Below, piece by piece: positions 27,283 to 36,063 of a stretch of DNA of 64,000 nucleotides; position 1 is the first letter of the stretch; the number at the start of each line of letters is the position of its first letter. The notes beneath the pieces were generated by a model. It saw only the letters and a list, made by a program, of their open reading frames with translations. It did no database searches and was not told the origin of the DNA. Source of the stretch: Streptomyces sp. NBC_01431 (GTDB lineage: Bacteria; Actinomycetota; Actinomycetes; Streptomycetales; Streptomycetaceae); the NCBI RefSeq assembly GCF_036231355.1, contig NZ_CP109496.1, positions 1,302,001 through 1,366,000 on the forward strand, read 5' to 3'. The position numbers and the translations under genes were made by a program.

Positions 27283-29346
27283 TCAGGCCGTGATCAGCGC
27301 CGGGTCGCTCACGCCGGTCGCGCCCGTCTCGACGTGTCCGGCGAAGCGGCGCAGGAAGGTGGTGTCGGCGCCGGAGGTCACCGACACGTCGTACCACCTC
27401 TTGCTGGCGCGCAGGTTCACCGTGTGCCTGACGGTCGCGCCGGCGGCCACGGTGAAGGTGTGCGCCGTGCCTCCGTAGGCGCTCGCGTTCGCGACCTTGA
27501 GGTGGACGGCGGTCTTGCCCGCGTTGGTCATGGTCAGATCGAGGTTCCCGGTGGCCGCGTTGTGGCGGGCGGTCACCTCGGGGCCGGCGGTCTTGCCGGG
27601 GCCCGTGAAGGTGCGCAGGAAGCCGTTCGGCCCGAACACGCTGAGGTTGGTGACCCCGCTCGAATAGGCCGTGTTCCAGGTGTCGGAGAGCGTCTTGCCC
27701 GCCTCGGTCGTGTACGTCCACGGGCCGTCGGTGCGGTTGGCCGAGGTCACCAGGAACTGCGCGCCGGACGAGGCGCCGCTACCGAAGGTGAGCGTGAACT
27801 TGCCGGTGCTCACGTTCGCCGCGCCGTCCACGAACGGCGCGTAGCGCAGCGGCCGGGTGCGCCGGGAGCCCCGCTCCTGCTTGGGCAGGGTGCCGGTCGC
27901 GGGCGGGGTCGGCACGAAGTCGGGGTGGCGGTTGTGGTCCGGCGGAATGTACGCGGTGGTCGAAGGCAGCGCCGGGGCCGAGGAGTTGGTGCGACTGAAG
28001 TCGAAGGCCGAGGTGAGGTCGCCGCAGATGGCGCGCCGCCAGGGCGAGATGTTCGGCTCGTGCACACCGAAGCGGCGCTCCATGAACCGGATGATCGAGG
28101 TGTGGTCGAAGGTCTCCGAGCAGGTGTAGCCGCCGGTGCTCCACGGCGAGATGACGAGCATCGGCACGCGCTGGCCGAGCCCGTACGGTCCGGCCGCGTA
28201 ACTCGCGTTGCCCGGGAAGTAGTCGGGTCCGGTCTCGACCGTGGACAGGCCCTGGTCCGCGCTGGAGGGCACGAACGGCGGGACGACGTGGTCGAAGAAG
28301 CCGTCGTTCTCGTCGTAGGTGATGAACAGCGCCGTCTTGGCCCACACCGCCGGGTTGGAGGTGAGCGCGTCCAGTACCTGCGAGATGTACCAAGCACCGT
28401 AGTTCGCGGGCCAGTTGGGGTGCTCGGTGAAGGCCTCGGGGGCCGCGATCCAGGAGACCTTGGGCAGGGTGCCCGCCTTGACGTCGGCCTTGAGGATGTC
28501 GAAGAAGCCGTCGCCGTTCTTGGCGTTGGTGCCGGTACGGGCCTTGTCGTACAGCGGATCACCGGGCTTGGCGTTGCGGTAGTTGTTGAAGTACAGCAGC
28601 GAGTTGTCGCCGTAGTTGCCCCGGTAGGCGTCGTTGATCCAGCCCCAGCCGCCGGTGGCATCGAGGCCGTCGCCCATGTCCTGGTAGATCTTCCAGGACA
28701 CCCCGGCCTGCTCCAGGCGTTCGGGGTAGGTGGTCCAGCCGTACCCCTTCTCGTCGTTGCCGAGGACCGGGCCGCCGCCGGTGTTGTCGTTGCCCGTGTA
28801 GCCCGTCCACATGTAGTAGCGGTTCGGGTCGGTGGAGCCGATGAACGAACAGTGATAGGCGTCGCAGATGGTGAACGTGTCGGCGAGCGCGTAGTGGAAC
28901 GGGATGTCCTCGCGGGTGAGGTAGGCCATCGTGGTGGCCGTCTTCGCGGGGACCCACTGGTCGTACTTGCCGTGGTTGAACGCCGCGTGGCTGCCGGTCC
29001 AGTCGTGGTTGAGGTCCTGGATGAACTGCAGGCCCAGGTTGTCCGCCTTGGGCCGGAACGGCAGCACCTCCTTGCCGCCACCGCTCTGGTGGAACACGGA
29101 CTTGCCGCTGGGCAGGGTGACGGGTCGCGGGTCGCCGTAGCCGCGTACGCCCTTCAGGGAACCGAAGTAGTGGTCGAAGGACCGGTTCTCCTGCATCAGG
29201 ACGACGATGTGCTCGACGTCCTGGATGGTGCCGGTGCTGCCCGCGGCCGGGATGGCGGCGGCGCGCGCGATGCTCTGCGACAGCGCGGCGAAGGCGGCGG
29301 TGCCGCCGGCGAGCTGTATGAACCGGCGCCGGTTGAGTTCAGCCAT
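27283..29346 (-). CDS. Tat-exported phosphocholine-specific phospholipase C
   Basis: A 687-residue secreted phospholipase C that hydrolyses phosphatidylcholine/sphingomyelin. The Tat signal is NRRRFIQLAGG (from residue 5). The phosphoesterase domain of the acid-phosphatase superfamily has the hallmark ENRSFDHYFGSLKGVRGYGD and later metal residues (FITYDENDGFFDHVVPP and PMLVISPWS). Two C-terminal DUF756-type repeats follow (about 500-590 and 600-687, the latter with TSGADTTFLRRFAGHVE). The length fits the PlcC family. ATG 29346 starts immediately before the twin-arginine region. Phosphate limitation often controls this family; no Pho box was identified by eye. Confidence 0.93.
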   Translation of the reverse strand: MAELNRRRFIQLAGGTAAFAALSQSIARAAAIPAAGSTGTIQDVEHIVVLMQENRSFDHYFGSLKGVRGYGDPRPVTLPSGKSVFHQSGGGKEVLPFRPKADNLGLQFIQDLNHDWTGSHAAFNHGKYDQWVPAKTATTMAYLTREDIPFHYALADTFTICDAYHCSFIGSTDPNRYYMWTGYTGNDNTGGGPVLGNDEKGYGWTTYPERLEQAGVSWKIYQDMGDGLDATGGWGWINDAYRGNYGDNSLLYFNNYRNAKPGDPLYDKARTGTNAKNGDGFFDILKADVKAGTLPKVSWIAAPEAFTEHPNWPANYGAWYISQVLDALTSNPAVWAKTALFITYDENDGFFDHVVPPFVPSSADQGLSTVETGPDYFPGNASYAAGPYGLGQRVPMLVISPWSTGGYTCSETFDHTSIIRFMERRFGVHEPNISPWRRAICGDLTSAFDFSRTNSSAPALPSTTAYIPPDHNRHPDFVPTPPATGTLPKQERGSRRTRPLRYAPFVDGAANVSTGKFTLTFGSGASSGAQFLVTSANRTDGPWTYTTEAGKTLSDTWNTAYSSGVTNLSVFGPNGFLRTFTGPGKTAGPEVTARHNAATGNLDLTMTNAGKTAVHLKVANASAYGGTAHTFTVAAGATVRHTVNLRASKRWYDVSVTSGADTTFLRRFAGHVETGATGVSDPALITA

Positions 29347-29526
29347 GAGTAGGGGCCTCTGCAAGGGTGAGGGAACAGGGGGGCGAAAGGGGTGTATCAA
29401 GAACACCGAGGTCCGCGAAAGCCCCCATGTCGTCACTGTGACACTGCGGGGTACGGCAAACGAACAAACGAACAGAACCCCTGGTGGCCGAGGGGCTGGT
29501 TCAAGCCGTACGCCGGCCGGTGCCGG

Positions 29527-30210
29527 CTACGCCATCCAGAAGAAGACCGCGGTCATCCGCTTATCGTCGATGGTGCTGCCGCAGTAACCGGTGGCGCTGT
29601 GCATCGTGTTGGCGGTGTAGAGCAGCAGCCGGTTGTAGCGGTGGGCGACCCGCACGTCCTCGGTGAAGGAGTCCGGCGGCACGAAACGGGTGCCGAGCGC
29701 CTCCACGAGGTTGTTGTGCGGCGCGGTGACCATGTTGCCGCCCAGCACGCCACCGGGCAGGCTCTGCCGGAAGAAGCTGGTCCCGCAGTCCTTGGGTGCC
29801 TGAGGGTTGAGGTAGAGCACCGCGGCGTAGCGGCACAGCGCACGCGAATCGGTGTGCGGGCGCGGCTCGCTCTCGCCGGCGCCGACGACCTGGATGCAGT
29901 TGTGGTTGAGGGTCGCGCCCCCGGGGGCGGTGGCCTGCCACAGCTCCTTGGCACCGGTGTGCTGCTTGACCAGGCGTTCCACCCGGGCCAGTTCGGCGGG
30001 CGCGAGACCCGGCATGGTGCGCAGGCCCGGCCATGACTCGGGCTTGTGCGGGTAGCCCTCCACCCAGTCGTCCTTCGCCAGACAACGCGCCCTGACGTCA
30101 TCCACGTTGGGCAGTACGTCGTCCAACACCCAGTAGTCGCGGCCGAGTTTGGGCTTGCGATAGGGAAGGACCGGCAGCACCGGACGGTTGGGGGGCATGC
30201 GGCCGACCAT
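29527..30210 (-). CDS. DUF6445-type 2OG-Fe(II) oxygenase-like protein
   Basis: A 227-residue protein with a 2-oxoglutarate/Fe(II) dioxygenase-like facial triad: H119-x-D121 in PRPHTDSRALC, a distal His204 in NTMHSATGYCG, and an Arg218 that could bind 2-oxoglutarate (DDKRMTAVFFW). Such proteins occur as tryptophan halogenase-associated or free-standing DUF6445 members; the substrate is unknown. ATG 30210 is favoured by GAGG 7 nt upstream; a GTG at 30231 and an ATG at 30198 are alternatives. Confidence 0.72.
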   Translation of the reverse strand: MVGRMPPNRPVLPVLPYRKPKLGRDYWVLDDVLPNVDDVRARCLAKDDWVEGYPHKPESWPGLRTMPGLAPAELARVERLVKQHTGAKELWQATAPGGATLNHNCIQVVGAGESEPRPHTDSRALCRYAAVLYLNPQAPKDCGTSFFRQSLPGGVLGGNMVTAPHNNLVEALGTRFVPPDSFTEDVRVAHRYNRLLLYTANTMHSATGYCGSTIDDKRMTAVFFWMA

Positions 30211-30504
30211 ACTGGCGCCTCGTGTCGCCACTCTCCAATGAACGGGTCAACCTTTGATCAACAGAGCGGAATCGCCCCTGGCCACCGAGGGCGGCCACCC
30301 GCTCGGGGGGCGGCCCTCACCCCGGTCTCGCCGGGCTGCTCCGATGACCTGTTCGGCGCGTGCGGCGGGGCTCCGGCCAAGCCCGCCACGCAGCCCGGCA
30401 CAGGGGCACAATGCAGCCATTCACGCCCTTTCGCACACTTGTCGGCGACAATGCCGTACCGCAGTCTTGACGGGCTCGCTCAACAGACGGGACGGACGCG
30501 GCAC

Positions 30505-31566
30505 ATGACCGAAACCGAAGCGGATCTCAGGACGCCGAAGGCGCTCGCGGCGGCGTTCCGGCTGCGCGAGATGGTGGTCCGCGAGCTCGAAGCGCGCTGG
30601 CCGGCCGGGACGACCCCGGTCGAAGAGGCCTGTCGGCACGCGCTGCTGCCCACCGGAAAGATGTTCCGCCCCTGTCTGCTGCTCGCGAGCGCGCAGGCGG
30701 TCGGCGGTGATCCGGTGACTGTGCTGCCGGCGGCGGTCGCCGCGGAGTGCGGGCACGTCGGCAGTCTGATCCACGACGACATCATCGACGCGGACACGGT
30801 GCGCCGCGGCCGCCCCGCCGCGCACCGCAAGTACGGCGTCAACGAGGCCATCGTCGCGGGCGACCTGCTGTTCTTCCGGCTCTTCGAGTGCCTGACGGAG
30901 TGCCGCGACCGGGGGGTGCCGGCCGACCGTGTGGTGACGGCGGTCGCCGCGATCGCACGGGCCGGGACGGACCTGTGCCGGGGCCAGAGCCTGGAGTCTC
31001 AGCTCACCGGGGGCCGGGTGTTCGAGGTCGGCCCCTATCTCGAAATGGTCCGGCTGAAGACGGCGGCCCTGTTCCGGGCGGCCTGCGAAGTGGGCGGCAT
31101 TCTGGGCGGGGGTACCCCCGACGACCTCGCTGCCCTGGTCTCTTACGCGAACCATCTGGGCACCGCCTTCCAGGTCCATGACGATCTGCTCGCCTACACC
31201 AGCGACGCGGACAGCATGGGCAAGCCCCCGACGAGTGACATCAGGAACGGGCGGCTCGTCCTGCCGGTCGTCCTCGCCCATCGCGGCGCCTGCGGGCCCA
31301 CCCGGCGCGACATCGAGGCGTGCCTGACGGGTCACGCGGAACCGGCTCAGGCGCTGGCCGCGCTGACCGCGATCCTGCGTGACTCGGGCGCGATCGATGA
31401 GGCACTCGCGCTGGCGGACGACAACGCCCGCTCGGCGATCGAGGCACTGGACGCGCTGGGGCCCGGCGAAGCACGGGACCTGCTGGCCGAGTTCGTGACG
31501 CGGGCTCTGGCCGCACTGGCCGGCGCACCGAGCGCGGCGACGGGCACCGGAACGCCTGCGTGCTGA
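30505..31566 (+). CDS. Polyprenyl (isoprenyl) diphosphate synthase
   Basis: A 353-residue trans-prenyltransferase that condenses IPP with an allylic diphosphate. First aspartate-rich motif DDIID at 91-95 with RRGRPAAH after it, and the GKMFRP motif near 51. The second motif is DDLLA at 226-230 where DDxxD is expected; its last Asp is Ala, though the following GKPPTSDIRNGRLVLP block is normal. Long-chain products need only the first two Asp, so activity is likely kept. ATG 30505 is used; an ATG at about 30451 would add 18 residues. No terpene cyclase is adjacent. Confidence 0.87.
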   Translation: MTETEADLRTPKALAAAFRLREMVVRELEARWPAGTTPVEEACRHALLPTGKMFRPCLLLASAQAVGGDPVTVLPAAVAAECGHVGSLIHDDIIDADTVRRGRPAAHRKYGVNEAIVAGDLLFFRLFECLTECRDRGVPADRVVTAVAAIARAGTDLCRGQSLESQLTGGRVFEVGPYLEMVRLKTAALFRAACEVGGILGGGTPDDLAALVSYANHLGTAFQVHDDLLAYTSDADSMGKPPTSDIRNGRLVLPVVLAHRGACGPTRRDIEACLTGHAEPAQALAALTAILRDSGAIDEALALADDNARSAIEALDALGPGEARDLLAEFVTRALAALAGAPSAATGTGTPAC

Positions 31567-31626
31567 GGTGCCCAACTCCCCTTGTCCACTTGCGACTTGA
31601 CGCGGTTCGTCCGCCCCGGCTCCCCG

Positions 31627-32532
31627 TCAGCCCGCAGGGACCTCGTCGGCGGTCGGGTAGGACTGCTGCGCGCCCCGCCGGGTGACGGCGGCCGCGCCGA
31701 CCCGTACCGCGAACGCGGCGGCCCCGGCGAGCTGCTCCCCCAGGCCCAGGCGCCAGGCCAGTGCCGCGGTGAAGGCGTCACCGGCGCCGGTGGTGTCGAC
31801 CGCCTCGACCCGCGGGCTCGGCACCCATACGCAGCCGTCGTCCCGCCCGTCGGCGACGAGGGCTCCGGCCGCCCCCAGTGTGACGACCACCGACCGCGGC
31901 CCGAGCGCGAGCAGTGCCCGCGCCCAGTCCTCGGGGGTGTCCCCCGCCGCCTCGCCGAGCAGGAACCGCGCCTCGTGCTCGTTGACGATCAACGGGTCGC
32001 AGACCGTGAGCACCCCGGCGGGCAGCGGCGCGGGCGGCGAGGGGTTCAGCACGAGCCGGGCGCCGGGCGCCAGGCCGCGCGCCACTTCGGCGACGGTCTC
32101 CAGGGGGATCTCCAGCTGCACCGAGACGACGGGCGCGCGGGCGAACAGGTCCCGGGCGGCGCGGATGTCGTCGGGGGTCAGGTGTGAGTTGGCGCCCGGG
32201 GACACGACGATGCTGTTGTCGCCCGAGGCATCCACGGTGATCAGCGCGACTCCGGTGGGCGCTTCGCCCACGAGGACGGCGGCGGTGTCGACACCGGCCG
32301 CCCGCAGTGAGGCGCGCAGCAGGCGCCCGTGGTCGTCGTCGCCGACCTTGGCGAGCAGGGCCGTACGGGCTCCGAGGCGGGCGGCGGCGACCGCCTGGTT
32401 CGCGCCCTTGCCGCCCGGGTGAACGGCGAGGTCGGAGCCCATCACGGTCTCGCCGGGCGCGGGCCGTCGTTCGACACCGACGACCAGATCGGCGTTGGCC
32501 GACCCGACGACGAGGAGGCCGTAGTCGTGCAT
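31627..32532 (-). CDS. rbsK: Ribokinase
   Basis: A 301-residue PfkB-family sugar kinase that phosphorylates ribose to ribose-5-phosphate. Motif 1 is HPGGKGANQAVAAARLG and motif 2 is DTTGAGDAFTAALAW, with the catalytic Asp. Last gene of a minus-strand ribose-type operon, 68 nt after the fused permease/binding protein gene. A conspicuous inverted repeat (32572-32604) lies in that gap, so rbsK may be separately controlled or attenuated. ATG 32532 is preceded by GGGG 8 nt upstream. Confidence 0.92.
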   Translation of the reverse strand: MHDYGLLVVGSANADLVVGVERRPAPGETVMGSDLAVHPGGKGANQAVAAARLGARTALLAKVGDDDHGRLLRASLRAAGVDTAAVLVGEAPTGVALITVDASGDNSIVVSPGANSHLTPDDIRAARDLFARAPVVSVQLEIPLETVAEVARGLAPGARLVLNPSPPAPLPAGVLTVCDPLIVNEHEARFLLGEAAGDTPEDWARALLALGPRSVVVTLGAAGALVADGRDDGCVWVPSPRVEAVDTTGAGDAFTAALAWRLGLGEQLAGAAAFAVRVGAAAVTRRGAQQSYPTADEVPAG

Positions 32533-32571
32533 GGGGATGCCCCTGCTTTCTTTCCTTGCGATGGCCATTTA

Positions 32572-32604
32572 CTGACGAAACGTCAGATATTGACGTTTCG
32601 TCAG
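32572..32604. promoter_or_regulatory. Paired palindromes TGACG-NNN-CGTCA
   Basis: CTGACGAAACGTCA (32572-32585) and its exact inverse (32591-32604) are separated by 5 nt. Each arm is itself palindromic (TGACG-AAA-CGTCA), so the element is both a perfect 14-bp hairpin and a pair of operators. It covers the stop codon of the fused transporter gene and precedes rbsK. It could be an intra-operon operator, an attenuator or an RNA-processing site. Confidence 0.6.
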
Positions 32605-34547
32605 AATGCGGCGACGTTCTTGCGGGTGACGACCTTGACCGGCACCTTCACCATGCTGTCGGCCTTCTTGCCGCGGGCCGCCCGGACCGCGTTCTGCACG
32701 GCCATCCGGCCGAGCTCCTTGGGCTGCTGGGCCACCGACGCGTAGAGCGTCCCGGCCTCAACCGCCTTGAATCCATCGGGAGTTCCGTCGAATCCGACGA
32801 CAGAGACGGAGCTGCCCGCCCGGCCGCCGAGTGCCTTGACGGCGCCGAGCGCCATCTCGTCGTTCTCGGCGAAGACACCGGTGACGTCGGGGTGGGACTG
32901 GAGGAGGTTGGTCATCACGTCCAGGCCCTTGGTGCGGTCGAAGTCCGCGGGCTGGCGGGCGACCACCTCGATGCCCGGGTACGCCTTGAGGCCTTCGGCG
33001 AAGCCCGCGCCGCGCTCCCGGCTGGCGGAGGTGCCGGCGGTGCCCTGGAGGACCGCGATCTTCCCCTTGCCTCCGAGCTTTTCGGCGAGGGTCTGCGCGG
33101 CGAGCTTGCCGCCCGCCACGTTGTCGGAGGCGACCAGGGTGGCGATGTCGGCCTTGTTGACCCCCCGGTCCGCGGCCACCACCGGGATGCCTGCCTTGTC
33201 GGCGGCGCGCACGGCGGGCCCCACCGCGTCCGAGTCCACCGGATTGACGATGATCGACTTCATGCCGGTCCCGGTGAAGTTCTGTATCTGGTTGGCCTGT
33301 TGGGAGGCGTCGTTCTGGGCGTCCGTGACGGTGAGGTCGATGCCCTCGGCCTTGGCCTCCGCCTGTGCGCCCTCCTTCATCTGCACGAAGAAGGGGTTGT
33401 TGAGGGTCGAGAGCGAGAGGCCCATCTTGGTGGTGCTACTGGAGGAACCGGGGTTCAGGAGCGCCACGCCGCCCACGACGGCCGCCACGCACACCGCGGC
33501 GACGGCGAGTTTCACCGCTCCGGGACCGCCGCCCCGGGACCCGGCCGTACCCGAGGGAGCTCCGGGGGTGGCCCCGGCGCGGCGGCGCAGGGTGTCGAGG
33601 AGGACGGCGAGCGCGATGACGACGCCGATGACGACCTGCTGCCAGAACGCCGACACGGAAAGAAGGTTGAGCCCGTTGCGCAGCACGGCCAGGATCAGCG
33701 CGCCGATCAGGGTGCCGGACGCCTTGCCGACCCCGCCCGACAGACTGGCCCCGCCGATGACGACCGCGGCGATCGCGTCGAGCTCGTACCCCTGCGCGGC
33801 CTGCGGCTGCGCGGAGACCAGACGGGCGGCGAGCACGATGCCCGCGACGGCGGCGAAAAGGCCCGACAGGGCGTAGATGGCGAGCTTCTGCCGCTTCACC
33901 CGCAGCCCGGAGAGCCGGGCCGCCTCCTCGTTGCCCCCGATCGCGTACATCGAGCGGCCGAGGTAGGTACGGGACAGCACGAGCGCGGTGACGAGCCCCG
34001 CCGCGATCATCACCAGGACCGGCGCGGGCAGCCAGCCGCCGAGCGTGTCGCCGAGGACGGATACGGGGTCGGGGAAGGCGATGGGGCTGCCCTGGGAGAT
34101 CACCAGGGACAGGCCGCGGCCGACCGACAGCATGGCCAACGTCGCGATGAACGGCGGCAGTTTGCCGTACGAGACGAGCACGCCGTTGACGAGCCCGCAG
34201 GCGGCGCCGGTGGCGACAGCCATCAGGACGGCGAGCCAGACCGGGACGCCCTCGGACGTCGCCGACCAGGCGAGCACGGTCGCCGAGAGCGCGGCCACCG
34301 AACCCACCGACAGGTCGATGCCCGCCGAGACGATGACGAAGGTGACGCCGAACGCGAGGATCGCGGTGACCGCGGCCTGCACGCCGACGTTCAGCAGGTT
34401 CTGGGTGGTCAGGAAGTCGCCGGACAGCAGCGCCATCGCCACGACGAGGACCACCAGGGCGCTGAGCGCGCCGTTGTCGAGCAGCAGGCGGCGCACGACC
34501 GCGGCCCCGCTCGCGCCCGTACGGTTGTTGAGCGTGTCAGTGGCCAC
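32601..34547 (-). CDS. Ribose ABC transporter permease fused to substrate-binding protein
   Basis: A 648-residue fusion. Residues ~15-325 are an RbsC-type permease with about 8-10 TM segments and the EAA-like loop (AIGGNEEAARLSGLRVKR, then VVIGGASLSGGVGKASGTLIGA). A linker (~325-345) leads to a further TM helix (KLAVAAVCVAAVVGGVALL), then an RbsB/periplasmic-binding-protein type 1 domain from ~372 to 648 (MGLSLSTLNNPFFVQMKEGAQAEA in parts; VNPVDSDAV; SVVGFDGTPDG). The binding domain is thus tethered to its own permease. Gene start overlaps the rbsA stop by 11 nt. Confidence 0.92.
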   Translation of the reverse strand: MATDTLNNRTGASGAAVVRRLLLDNGALSALVVLVVAMALLSGDFLTTQNLLNVGVQAAVTAILAFGVTFVIVSAGIDLSVGSVAALSATVLAWSATSEGVPVWLAVLMAVATGAACGLVNGVLVSYGKLPPFIATLAMLSVGRGLSLVISQGSPIAFPDPVSVLGDTLGGWLPAPVLVMIAAGLVTALVLSRTYLGRSMYAIGGNEEAARLSGLRVKRQKLAIYALSGLFAAVAGIVLAARLVSAQPQAAQGYELDAIAAVVIGGASLSGGVGKASGTLIGALILAVLRNGLNLLSVSAFWQQVVIGVVIALAVLLDTLRRRAGATPGAPSGTAGSRGGGPGAVKLAVAAVCVAAVVGGVALLNPGSSSSTTKMGLSLSTLNNPFFVQMKEGAQAEAKAEGIDLTVTDAQNDASQQANQIQNFTGTGMKSIIVNPVDSDAVGPAVRAADKAGIPVVAADRGVNKADIATLVASDNVAGGKLAAQTLAEKLGGKGKIAVLQGTAGTSASRERGAGFAEGLKAYPGIEVVARQPADFDRTKGLDVMTNLLQSHPDVTGVFAENDEMALGAVKALGGRAGSSVSVVGFDGTPDGFKAVEAGTLYASVAQQPKELGRMAVQNAVRAARGKKADSMVKVPVKVVTRKNVAAF

Positions 34548-36063
34548 GGGAGCCCTCCGCTTCGTCTTCTGTGTTCGGTGTGGCGACGGCGAGCGCCATC
34601 ACGGCGTCCTGAGTGGCAACGCGGGCGGGGAGTTCTCCCACGATGCGGCCCTGGGCCATCACGAGGACCCGGTCGCTCATGCCGAGCACTTCGGGCAGAT
34701 CGCTGGAGATCATCAGGACCGCGCGGCCGGAGGCCGTCAGCTCGTTGATGAGCTGGTAGATCTCGACCTTGGCGCCGACGTCGATGCCGCGGGTCGGCTC
34801 GTCGAGGATCAGGACCTGGGTGTCGGCGAGCAGCCACTTGCCGATGACGACCTTCTGCTGGTTGCCGCCGGACAGGGTGCGGACCCGCTGGTCGAGTCCG
34901 GCCATGCGGACGCCGAGCTGCCCGGCGACGCGGGTGGCGTCCGCGCGCTGCCCCTTCAGGTCCACGAGGCCCGCACGGGTGGCGGAGCGCAGGGTGACCA
35001 GACCGAGGTTCTCCTGCACGGAGGCGTCGAGAACCAGGCCCTGCCCCTTGCGGTCCTCGGGCACGAGCCCGACCCCGGCCCCCATGGCGGCGTTCACATC
35101 GCCCCTGGCCACACTCTCGCCCCGCACGTCGACGGTGCCCGCGTCGTAGGGGTCGGCGCCGAACACCGCGCGGGCGACCTCGGTGCGGCCCGCGCCGACG
35201 AGCCCGGCCAGGCCGACCACCTCACCGGCCCGCACCTCGAAGCTGACGTCGTGGAAGGCACCGTGCCGGGTCAGCCCGCGCACGCTGAGCAACGGCCGCC
35301 CGGGATCGGGCCGTTCGCGCGGGTACTGCTGCTCGATGCTTCGGCCCACCATCAACCGTACGAGCTCGTCCTCGGGGGTGGCGGCGGGCACCTGGCCGAC
35401 GCTGCGGCCGTCGCGCAGCACGGTGACCCGGTCACCGAGCGCCGCGATCTCTTCGAGGTGGTGGGTGATGAAGACGGTACCCACCCCGTCGTCCCGCAGG
35501 TCGCGCACGATCCGGAAGAGCCTGTCGACCTCCTCGGAGGTGAGCACGGCGGTCGGCTCGTCCATGATCAGTACCCGCGCGTCCAGGCTGAGCGCCTTGG
35601 CTATCTCCACCATCTGGAGCCGCGCGATGCCGAGTTCGCGCACCTTGACCCGCGGTGAGACGTCGAGACCGACCCGCTGGAGCAGGGCCTGCGCGTCCGC
35701 CTCCATCCGCCGGCGGTCGATCATCCCGAACCGCCGGGGCTGGCGGCCGAGGAAGATGTTCTCGGCGACCGTCAGCTCGGGCACCAGGTTGAACTCCTGG
35801 TGGATCGTGGCGATTCCCAGGCGTTCGGCGTCCTGCGCGCCGTGGATGCGCACCTCGCGCCCCGCGGCCAGGATCCGGCCGCCGTCCGGCCGGTGGGCGC
35901 CGGAGAGCACCTTGATGAGCGTGCTCTTGCCCGCGCCGTTCTCGCCGAGCAGGACGTGCACTTCGCCGCGGCGCAGATCGAAGTCGACGCCGTCGAGGGC
36001 GACCACTCCGGGGAAGGACTTGCGGATGCCTTCGACGCGCAGCAACTCCTCGGCGGCGCTCAC
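34537..36063 (-). CDS. rbsA: Ribose-type ABC transporter ATP-binding protein (tandem ATPase)
   Basis: A 508-residue cytosolic protein with two ATPase halves. In half 1 Walker A is GENGAGKSTL and the signature is in the LGIARLQMVEIAKALS segment with Walker B RVLIMDEPTAVL. Half 2 has the degenerate Walker A GLVGAGRTEV, the signature LSGGNQQKVVIGKWL and Walker B VLILDEPTRGIDVG. This is the normal pattern for the sugar MglA/RbsA class. Start GTG 36063 overlaps the regulator stop as GTGA, so the operon is translationally coupled. Ribose is inferred from rbsK. Confidence 0.94.
   Translation of the reverse strand: MSAAEELLRVEGIRKSFPGVVALDGVDFDLRRGEVHVLLGENGAGKSTLIKVLSGAHRPDGGRILAAGREVRIHGAQDAERLGIATIHQEFNLVPELTVAENIFLGRQPRRFGMIDRRRMEADAQALLQRVGLDVSPRVKVRELGIARLQMVEIAKALSLDARVLIMDEPTAVLTSEEVDRLFRIVRDLRDDGVGTVFITHHLEEIAALGDRVTVLRDGRSVGQVPAATPEDELVRLMVGRSIEQQYPRERPDPGRPLLSVRGLTRHGAFHDVSFEVRAGEVVGLAGLVGAGRTEVARAVFGADPYDAGTVDVRGESVARGDVNAAMGAGVGLVPEDRKGQGLVLDASVQENLGLVTLRSATRAGLVDLKGQRADATRVAGQLGVRMAGLDQRVRTLSGGNQQKVVIGKWLLADTQVLILDEPTRGIDVGAKVEIYQLINELTASGRAVLMISSDLPEVLGMSDRVLVMAQGRIVGELPARVATQDAVMALAVATPNTEDEAEGSRGH

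Noticed and set aside
27334..29352. 672-codon plus-strand open frame
   Set aside because: Antisense shadow of the phospholipase C gene.
32307..34748. 813-codon plus-strand open frame
   Set aside because: Antisense shadow over rbsK and the fused transporter gene; the product is low in complexity.
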